Of a stretch of DNA of 64,000 nt, positions 58,586 to 64,000 are shown in pieces. Under the pieces are notes generated by a model. The model ran no database searches. It was given only the letters and a program-made list of their open reading frames with translations, and had not been told where the DNA came from. Made by a program: the position numbers and the translations under genes. Source of the DNA: Thauera sp. K11 (GTDB taxonomy: Bacteria; Pseudomonadota; Gammaproteobacteria; Burkholderiales; Rhodocyclaceae); NCBI RefSeq assembly GCF_002354895.1, contig NZ_CP023440.1, forward strand, positions 1-64,000. Direction: 5' to 3'. The first letter of the stretch is position 1. Each line of letters opens with the position of its first letter.

Positions 58586-59969
58586 CAGGGTGTTGAAAAT
58601 TGAACCGACACCTTCGGTTTCCAGCTTGGCTGGGAAAAATCGACGCTGAAGAACCCGGGCGTGGTTTGGCATGAAGCACTTTCCAGCCGTTTTTCGAGCC
58701 GATTCCGCTACCGCAATTCAGCAGCGCTCCCGTCGCTGCAAAGACGTTGTTTCCTATCCCATGCCGCACTTCGAATGGCGCGCGAGCGCCAACGAATTAC
58801 GACGCCAACAAATTGCCCAATCGCGTCAGGTTGTACGCGGCGAAATTGAGCAGCGCATGCGCGCGAATCTTGTCCAGGCCGCGTGCCATCAAACGGCGCA
58901 GCGTGCCGATGTCCTTCACCCAGCCGAAGGCTTCCTCGATCATCTTTCGACGACGCAGACTGACCGCGTAGCCTTCGGTGGCCTTGATGTGCTCGGGCAC
59001 GGAGCTGCTTTGGGTCTTGGCCGCTACGTGCGGGGTAATCCCCAGTGCCGTCAGGGTGCTCACGAATTCGGCAGTGTCGTAACCCCGATCTGCAGCGACG
59101 GTGGGTTTGCGGCTCCCGCTCGCCGGCTTGACGCTGCGCTTGACCATGACCAGCGCGACCTCACGTTCGGCGGTCCCGGTGGCTGGAGTCGTGTGCACAT
59201 CGACGATCAGCCCGTGCCGGTTCTCGGCCAGTGCATGCGTGGTGTAGCTCAGAAACGCCATACCGCCGCCCTTGCTCGCGAGCCGCGAATCAGGGTCGGT
59301 GCGCGAAACGTGCGTTGCGTTCGAGCGTTTCTTGCCCCGGAAATCGACCTCGGGGTTGCGCCCCTCACCGGGTCCGGGTGGCTCATCCGAGCCGTCGCGC
59401 GCGGCCATGCTCTTGTGCGAGGCCCACGCCCGCAGCAACGAGCCGTCGACGCTGAAATGCTCATCGGACACCAGCTCGACCCATTCGGCAATCGCCACCA
59501 CGCCGCCGAAGAACTCGCGCATCACGCTCTCCTTGAGCAGGCGCTCGCGGTTGGCCGAGAACGTCGAGTGATCCCAGATCGCCTCGTCCAGCGTCAGCCC
59601 GACGAACCAGCGGTACATCATGTTGAAGTCGATATGTTCGACCAGCGCCCGTTCCGAGCGGATCGAAAACAGACATTGCAGCAGCGAGGCCCGCAGCAAT
59701 CGTTCCGGCGCAATCGAGGGGCGTCCGCCTTCGGCATAGAGCGCATCAAAATGCGCAGACATCGAACGCAAAACCAGATCGGCGAGCACTTTCACGCGAC
59801 GCAGCGGGTGGTCTCGGGGAATTCGATCCTCGAGATTGACGTAGCTGAACAGGGGGCTTTGTTTATGGTCAGTGCCGCGCATCGGAACAATTGGAGTGGT
59901 AATGCAGATCGTATTGTAACGTCCGGGAAAGCCTTGCCAGTGCTCGGATCTGGCTAAATCAACAACCTG
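58586..59969. mobile_element. IS5-family insertion sequence
   Basis: This 1,384-bp element has ends CAGGGTGTTGA (left) and CAGGTTGTTGA (right, reversed). The adjacent bases, CTAG on the left and TTAG on the right, suit the YTAR target of IS5, with one changed base. One transposase gene on the minus strand fills most of it. Confidence 0.75.
58797..59882 (-). CDS. IS5-family transposase
   Basis: This 361-residue DDE transposase has an N-terminal DUF772 region (RPSIAPERLLRASLLQCLFSIRSE), then FSVDGSLLRAWAS and GRNPEVDFRGKKRSNATH, and the catalytic blocks TVAADRGYDTAEF and RRRKMIEEAFGWVKDIG. It is intact with no frameshift. The start is the ATG at 59880-59882. It is not the same IS5 type as the one at 36203-41907. 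Confidence 0.9.
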   Translation of the reverse strand: MRGTDHKQSPLFSYVNLEDRIPRDHPLRRVKVLADLVLRSMSAHFDALYAEGGRPSIAPERLLRASLLQCLFSIRSERALVEHIDFNMMYRWFVGLTLDEAIWDHSTFSANRERLLKESVMREFFGGVVAIAEWVELVSDEHFSVDGSLLRAWASHKSMAARDGSDEPPGPGEGRNPEVDFRGKKRSNATHVSRTDPDSRLASKGGGMAFLSYTTHALAENRHGLIVDVHTTPATGTAEREVALVMVKRSVKPASGSRKPTVAADRGYDTAEFVSTLTALGITPHVAAKTQSSSVPEHIKATEGYAVSLRRRKMIEEAFGWVKDIGTLRRLMARGLDKIRAHALLNFAAYNLTRLGNLLAS

Positions 59970-60074
59970 TTAGGAATTCACGGCGGATATTCCGTGCTGA
60001 TGTCATGATGAAGGCGCTGTCGAGCGAGCGGGCAGGCGAAGCACTTCAGATGGAATAAGGATGGTCGAGGAACA

Positions 60075-61025
60075 ATGAGTCGTCGTTACCGAAGATCCAG
60101 GCGCGAGCCTGGCCTGATCGAGATTGCCGCCACATCGGATTGGAAAGTTGCAGCGGGGATGGCTGCCGTTTGCGCCTTGGCGGCGACTGTCATCATTCCG
60201 GCCCTGTTCGGAGGAAGCCGGGTACTCGGTGGCCTCGTACTGATGTTGAGCCCGCTGGCATGGTTGATGGCAGCCGTCTTCGGCGTCATCGCGCTGTTCC
60301 GTTTCCTGAAACAACGCACCGCCGCGCCTCCCTCTACCGCCATACCCTCTCGTGTCGAGTGGCGTGAGCCCACCACAGTAGTCACCAGTGCGCCGCTCTC
60401 CGATCTCGACAGGGAACTGCTGTCCGGGACGCGGCAGCCGTCTCCTGCGGATACGCCCTCGGCACGACCGACTGCGTGGTCAAGAGAGGTCATCGATCGC
60501 ATCGAGTGGAAGCGCTTCGAGGATCTGTGCTGCGAGTTCTACCGGGTAAAAGGCATTCGTGCTGAGACCACCCGTCTGGGGGCGGACGGTGGCATCGACA
60601 TCCGCCTCTTTCAGGACGACGCCGATCCCCAGCGCTGCACGGCGGTCGTGCAGTGCAAGGCGTGGAATCAGGCCGTGGGCGTGAAGCCGGTGCGAGAGCT
60701 GCGGGGGGTGATGGCGCACGAGAAGGTCGAGAAAGCCTTCTTCATGGCACCCAACGGGTTCACCGACGACGCCAAGGCGTTCGCGCTGGAGAACCGCATC
60801 ACCTTGCTCGACGGCCGATTGTTTCTCGCGATGCTCGAGCGCTTGCCCGAGTCGCAACGCCAGGCGTTGCTCGAGTTCGCCACCACGGGCGATTGGACGA
60901 CCCCTACCTGTCCCAGTTGCGGCCTCAAGATGAGGGCACGCGACAGCAAGCGTGGTCGTTTCTGGGGCTGTGTCAGCTATCCGGGGTGCCGAGGCATGCT
61001 GCCGATGCGCGCGACCGCAGGCTGA
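60075..61025 (+). CDS. Membrane-anchored Mrr-like nuclease with zinc finger
   Basis: This 316-residue protein starts with two membrane helices (about 24-47 and 52-78) and a flexible linker. An Mrr-type restriction-endonuclease domain (about 140-265) follows: WKRFEDLCCEFYRVKG, then LGADGGIDIRLFQDD and VVQCKAWNQAVG give the D...QxK catalytic arrangement. The C-terminus is a topoisomerase-I-type C4 zinc finger (CPSCGLKMRARDS, FWGCVSYPGC). Mrr proteins cut modified DNA or respond to DNA stress; the membrane anchor suggests action on incoming DNA. AGGAAC precedes the ATG. The DUF4062-TPR gene is a neighbour across the IS5 element. Confidence 0.85.
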   Translation: MSRRYRRSRREPGLIEIAATSDWKVAAGMAAVCALAATVIIPALFGGSRVLGGLVLMLSPLAWLMAAVFGVIALFRFLKQRTAAPPSTAIPSRVEWREPTTVVTSAPLSDLDRELLSGTRQPSPADTPSARPTAWSREVIDRIEWKRFEDLCCEFYRVKGIRAETTRLGADGGIDIRLFQDDADPQRCTAVVQCKAWNQAVGVKPVRELRGVMAHEKVEKAFFMAPNGFTDDAKAFALENRITLLDGRLFLAMLERLPESQRQALLEFATTGDWTTPTCPSCGLKMRARDSKRGRFWGCVSYPGCRGMLPMRATAG

Positions 61026-61073
61026 AAATGGGCGGTGTCACACCGTGTGACACATCTGCGGCTGATCGGTGTC

Positions 61074-61102
61074 ATTGGACGAAACGGCGTCGACTGTCCA
61101 AT
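61074..61102. repeat. ATTGGAC-N15-GTCCAAT repeat, copy 2
   Basis: Same arms and spacing as the copy at 55477-55505. A second small palindrome, GTGTCACACCGTGTGACAC, precedes it at about 61035-61053. Confidence 0.6.
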
Positions 61103-61405
61103 GTCGCGCGCGGTGCGGCCGAAGGCCTCGAAGGTCCCGCGGGGAAGGAACGGCTGGATCCGACCCCTGGCCCGCCGGTCGCTGAGGCGAAGGCTGGGTG
61201 GCTCTTGCCCAAGTGAGCTGGCCGTTCGCGACCAGGGGTGCGCTCGTATCGATGTCGGCTCGCTTTACACTACCCGACGCCGCAATAGCTCGTTCGTAAC
61301 TATTTCATTGTTTTTAAATATCTCTTTTGATTTGGCACTCTCATTGCTTGCTGAAATCTATGCGCAGTGGAACTGCGAACTCCAACAACAACAAGGAGAG
61401 AGACG

Positions 61406-61561
61406 ATGACGGAGAGGATTCTGCCCTCACTGGCCACGGCGGGCCTCGCGCTGCCCATTGGTAGTCATGCCGCTGCGCTGGTTTCGTTCGTGGAGAGCGA
61501 TGAAAAAGTCGTCGGTACGTATATCGACACCAGCTCAACCTACGTCCGGATCGCTCGATAG
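61406..61561 (+). CDS. Short secreted peptide, possibly truncated
   Basis: This 51-residue product has a signal-peptide-like start (MTERILPSLATAGLALPIGSHAA) and a short mature part (LVSFVESDEKVVGTYIDTSS) without a sorting tail. AAGGAGAGAGACG before the ATG is a strong ribosome-binding site. It lies 11 bases before the PEP-CTERM gene, and may be a leader-like gene or the rest of a longer exported protein. Confidence 0.5.
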   Translation: MTERILPSLATAGLALPIGSHAAALVSFVESDEKVVGTYIDTSSTYVRIAR

Positions 61562-61572
61562 AGGAGACGCTC

Positions 61573-62277
61573 ATGCTGAATTTCAATCGTTTTGGCCTTG
61601 TCCTGACGCTGGCGATAGCCCTCCCGTTCACATCTCATGCCAGTCAGGTGACGTACTACTTTGGCGGCACCTTGAACTTCGCCGATCCACTCCTGAGCCC
61701 GACCTTCGATGTCGGCAACAGCTTCCACGGATCCTTGACCGTCGAGTCGACCGCCGTCGACATCGATCCCAACCCGCAGCGCGGCGTCTTCGGGCCTGGA
61801 CCCGCCTTTACCGTTGCCATAAACGGCATGACCTTTACCAAGGCAAGTATTGGCGGCACGGGCGGCGTAGCGGTAGGCAACGATCTAGGAGGACTCGACT
61901 CTGTATCGTGGAATTCGGAAGTTGCCACTGGCACGAGTGTGAATGGCTATACGCCGACGGGGTTTCACTTGCAGTTGCAGGACAACGAAGGCACGGTCTT
62001 CAGCAGCGATCAATTACCGACTGCCGGGATTGATCTGAGCCAATTCGAACTAGCAAGATTCGGACTGCTATTTCAGTACCTCAATCCGCTTGCCGTTCTT
62101 TTCGACAACGCGGAAATAGGTGGCGACCTTGATTACCTCAGCCTGACCGACCCCAATGCCGTGAATACGGTTCCTGAACCGTCTTCGCTGGCCTTGGGAT
62201 TGCTGGCCCTAGGCGGTTTAGCTGGCGGAAGAAGGTTTTTCGGTGCCGAGAATCGAGCAGGGGGCGAAAGAACTTGA
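61573..62277 (+). CDS. PEP-CTERM sorted exported protein
   Basis: This 234-residue exported protein has a signal peptide (about 1-23, ending SHAS), a beta-rich Gly/Asn/Thr mature part and the PEP-CTERM sorting tag at the C-terminus: VPEPSS followed by a short hydrophobic helix LALGLLALGGLAGG and a basic stop. Such proteins are processed by exosortase and belong to extracellular matrix or biofilm systems. GAGGAGACGCTC precedes the start. No exosortase gene is in the window. Confidence 0.88.
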   Translation: MLNFNRFGLVLTLAIALPFTSHASQVTYYFGGTLNFADPLLSPTFDVGNSFHGSLTVESTAVDIDPNPQRGVFGPGPAFTVAINGMTFTKASIGGTGGVAVGNDLGGLDSVSWNSEVATGTSVNGYTPTGFHLQLQDNEGTVFSSDQLPTAGIDLSQFELARFGLLFQYLNPLAVLFDNAEIGGDLDYLSLTDPNAVNTVPEPSSLALGLLALGGLAGGRRFFGAENRAGGERT

Positions 62278-62978
62278 GGTTCGCGGGCCGCTTCTGTTCT
62301 CACCACCAACGTCGATATAGCGAGGATTTCTTCGACATATGCCATCTTCGAAGAGTATTTAAAACGAAACACGGGCTTAAGCTTCGCGGGAAACGGCATA
62401 GAGCCATTATGGAACACCGCGTCGTCGGGCCATGACCATGCGGGGTCGTTTAGGGGCATGGCGCGGCGTGATTAGACAAAATGAACCATTTTGTCCAACG
62501 GCTGGGCGCCACCCTCAGCGACAACGCGGCTTCGAGCCCGTCCTTCTTACTGTACTTTGGACAAAACGGACAGGGGACTGACCGAATGGCAGCAGCCCAA
62601 GTGCGCGGCCGTTCGAGCGGCAGCTCTATCTGCGGGCCAAACGGCGGGGCGTGGCCGGGTCACGCCCTGAGCTTCGTTCCTGTCACCTGTCGTTCGCGAC
62701 CGGTTTGTAGCCGAGCCAGCTGTCCGGTCTGCGGCGACCGCTGACCCGCGATAGAAATAGCGGCTGATGACACGAGTGTTGGGTCTACCCCCTGTGCAGA
62801 AAAAGCAAGTCTGGTCAGTTGCAGAAAGCGTGAGCCGGCGGCGCTGGATTGCGAGCTCGGCGGACGGATTGCTAGCCGGGTTGCAAGGAATGTGAGCCTG
62901 GCGGTCTGGTCAGTTGCAGAAAATCTGAGCAGGAAACGGGCCTGGATTGCGAGCCGGGAGCGCTACGAGTGCAAGCCG
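62278..62978. repeat. Gene-free stretch with direct repeats
   Basis: There is no gene. At 62810-62856 and 62905-62954 two direct repeats share TCTGGTCAGTTGCAGAAA, a TGAGC step and CTGGATTGCGAGC. The alternating GAGCC/GCGAGC pattern resembles subterminal repeats of IS21-type elements, so they may be a relic of one. The segment 62480-62760 holds GTCCAAC- and CGGCCGTTC-type degenerate repeats. Confidence 0.45.
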
Positions 62979-63038
62979 CTACACATAGACGTCTTCGCGA
63001 AACCCCATCAGGCGTTCGAACCAATCCATCGGCGTCAC
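62979..63038 (-). pseudogene. Start of a gene cut after about 16 codons
   Basis: A frame beginning GTG or ATG five to fifteen bases after the phosphatase stop reads MDWFERLMGFREDVYV and ends at a TAG. The segment WFERL.GF looks like the start of a conserved hypothetical protein that accompanies such phosphatases (recalled, not checked). The remainder is missing where the direct repeats begin. Confidence 0.4.
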
Positions 63039-63042
63039 CTTG

Positions 63043-63600
63043 TCACGACCCAGCGCCGCGTCGGCGCGACAGGTTCAGGACATATTGTTCCTGTTCAGCA
63101 GTCTCGATCGCCCCGGGTCGCGCCGACCGGACGCGCCCGATCGCTTCGACCGCCGGCATTCCCAGTTCGACCAGGAGACGGGCCGCGACCGTCCCCGCAC
63201 GCCCGAGTCCGCCCCGGCAGTGCACCAGCACCCGGTGCCCGGCGAGCAACGCATTGCACAGCACCGGACCGCTCGTCTGCCAGCCCGCCTCGAATCGCGC
63301 GCCGGGCGGCTGAACGTCCGGGATCGGCAGGTGGTGCCAATCGAGGCCGCGAGCACGGATCTGGGCGCCGAGCTCGGGCACGCCGAGCAGCGCGAGTTCA
63401 TGCTCCTCGAGAAGGGTCACCACCGCGCGCGCGCCCCACGCGACGATCACACCCAGGTCGACCGCGAGATCCCGCTCCCAGCGGAAGTCGTACAGGCTGG
63501 GGCCGGTCTTGCCCGGGCAAAACGTGATCCCAATGCGGCCGCATTGCTCACCGGCGATCACCTCGTCAATGTGAAGCGGATCGCTGCGGCTCGTCCGCAC
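63043..63600 (-). CDS. Dual-specificity phosphatase-like protein
   Basis: This 185-residue protein of the CDKN3/dual-specificity phosphatase kind is intact at the active site: VLVHCRGGLGRAGTVAARLL is the HCx5R loop, and the general-acid region is IPDVQPPGARF. The start part (DPLHIDEVIAGEQCGRIGITFCPGK) matches prokaryotic relatives. These would remove phosphate from Tyr/Ser or other substrates. The start is a GTG at 63598-63600, tentatively chosen; the upstream DNA is the end of an IS66 element, so the original start or promoter may be lost. Confidence 0.75.
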   Translation of the reverse strand: MRTSRSDPLHIDEVIAGEQCGRIGITFCPGKTGPSLYDFRWERDLAVDLGVIVAWGARAVVTLLEEHELALLGVPELGAQIRARGLDWHHLPIPDVQPPGARFEAGWQTSGPVLCNALLAGHRVLVHCRGGLGRAGTVAARLLVELGMPAVEAIGRVRSARPGAIETAEQEQYVLNLSRRRGAGS

Positions 63601-63616
63601 GGGCGCGGCCTTTTCC

Positions 63617-64000
63617 GTAAGCGTCCGCCCAATGCCGTCTTTCCTTCGGCGTAGCCGTCGCTGACGATCACCCCCTTGGAGGGGGCACCCAACTTTGTGC
63701 CCACAATGGATTTCATGGACACAAACTTGGATCAACGCCCGCAGCGTGGCCCGCGCGGGCCGTACCGCCGCCACACGATCGAGTTCAAACGCGCCGTTGT
63801 CGAGCAGTCGCTGCAGCCGGGCGCCTCCGTGTCGCGACTCGCGCGCCAGCACGACATCAACGCCAACCAGATTTTCGCGTGGCGCAAGGCCTACCACGAA
63901 GGTCGCTTGGACGCGGCTGCGTTCGTACCGATCGTCCTCACCGACACCGACGGCTTGGACGCAACGGAGAGGCTCGATCCCCCGGCGGTCGCGTTCGGTC
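63617..64000. mobile_element. IS66-family element, left part
   Basis: The left end is GTAAGCGTCCGCCC at 63617, the GTAA-type end of IS66 elements, 17 bases before the phosphatase-like start (which it faces). The first gene, the small TnpA, begins at 63715 and continues past the window, so length and right end are unknown. Confidence 0.65.
63715..64000 (+). CDS. IS66-family TnpA (partial)
   Basis: The first 95 codons of the small accessory transposition protein of IS66 are present. The start reads MDTNLDQRPQRGPRGPYRRH, then the HTH EFKRAVVEQSLQPGASVSRL and ARQHDINANQIFAWRKAY, the typical IS66/IS3-like DNA-binding helix set. It runs off the right edge of the window, so the end is not seen. Confidence 0.75.
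   Translation, partial: MDTNLDQRPQRGPRGPYRRHTIEFKRAVVEQSLQPGASVSRLARQHDINANQIFAWRKAYHEGRLDAAAFVPIVLTDTDGLDATERLDPPAVAFG

Noticed and set aside
63013..63030. GTTCGAACC-like string resembling a tRNA T-arm
   Set aside because: No acceptor, D-arm or anticodon arm can be folded around it; it is part of the MDWFERL coding fragment.

Overview
This window is GC-rich DNA that reads as the accessory part of a betaproteobacterial genome. A member of the Rhodocyclales (Thauera/Azoarcus/Zoogloea type) is my inference, from the IncP-type transfer genes, a polyhydroxyalkanoate phasin, a PEP-CTERM protein, IS1071 and the general protein style. No rRNA, tRNA, replication origin or CRISPR array was recognised. 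Most of the window is mobile or defence-related DNA, and much of its history can be read from exact transposon ends and target duplications.

Layout. 1-5.2 kb: a tyrosine recombinase lacking most catalytic residues, a leftward four-gene operon (excisionase-type HTH protein, XRE regulator, DUF4258-like protein, uracil-DNA-glycosylase-like protein) and a small intact tyrosine recombinase. 5.3-13.3 kb: a LysR regulator divergent from an operon of Old Yellow Enzyme, pirin, isochorismatase-type hydrolase and a membrane-anchored monooxygenase-like protein. The pirin gene is split after codon 7 by a Tn21/Tn501-type mercury transposon (7405-11241, AGTTA duplication), itself gutted by IS1071 so that only the 3' ends of tnpA and merR remain. 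13.6-27 kb: an IncP-like Tra1 block (traC, traD-like, traF, traG, traI with a nested gene, traJ, oriT, traK, traL, traM), two KorB operators, a KfrB-like gene and a radC-type gene. No trb genes or replicon are present in the window. 27.6-29.4 kb: a phasin gene and a decayed formylglycine-generating-enzyme-like gene.

29.5-55.1 kb is a defence island: an RHH/RelE toxin-antitoxin pair, a type I restriction-modification locus (hsdM-hsdS-hsdR), a HigBA-type pair whose antitoxin carries a metallopeptidase domain, and a PD-(D/E)XK-type protein. The hsdS gene is split by a 15,969-bp insertion (32035-48003) with IS21-type ends and a GGAGCA duplication; joining the flanks restores the hsdS frame exactly. 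Inside the insertion are istA/istB, an IS5-family element that was itself hit by a 4.4-kb ISL3-family transposon carrying seven passenger genes in one operon with the transposase, a truncated sugar-binding lipoprotein gene, and a cyclic-di-GMP cluster (GGDEF; HDOD-REC-GGDEF; YcgR-like PilZ). hsdR has a frameshift, so restriction is probably dead while hsdM is intact.

55.1-64 kb: a solitary Tn21-type inverted repeat, a large DUF4062-TPR membrane protein, an IS5-family element, a membrane-anchored Mrr-like nuclease, a PEP-CTERM protein, a dual-specificity-phosphatase-like gene, and the start of an IS66-family element that runs off the window. Degenerate intergenic repeats, some sharing sequence with the tail of the small tyrosine recombinase, recur at many of the module junctions.
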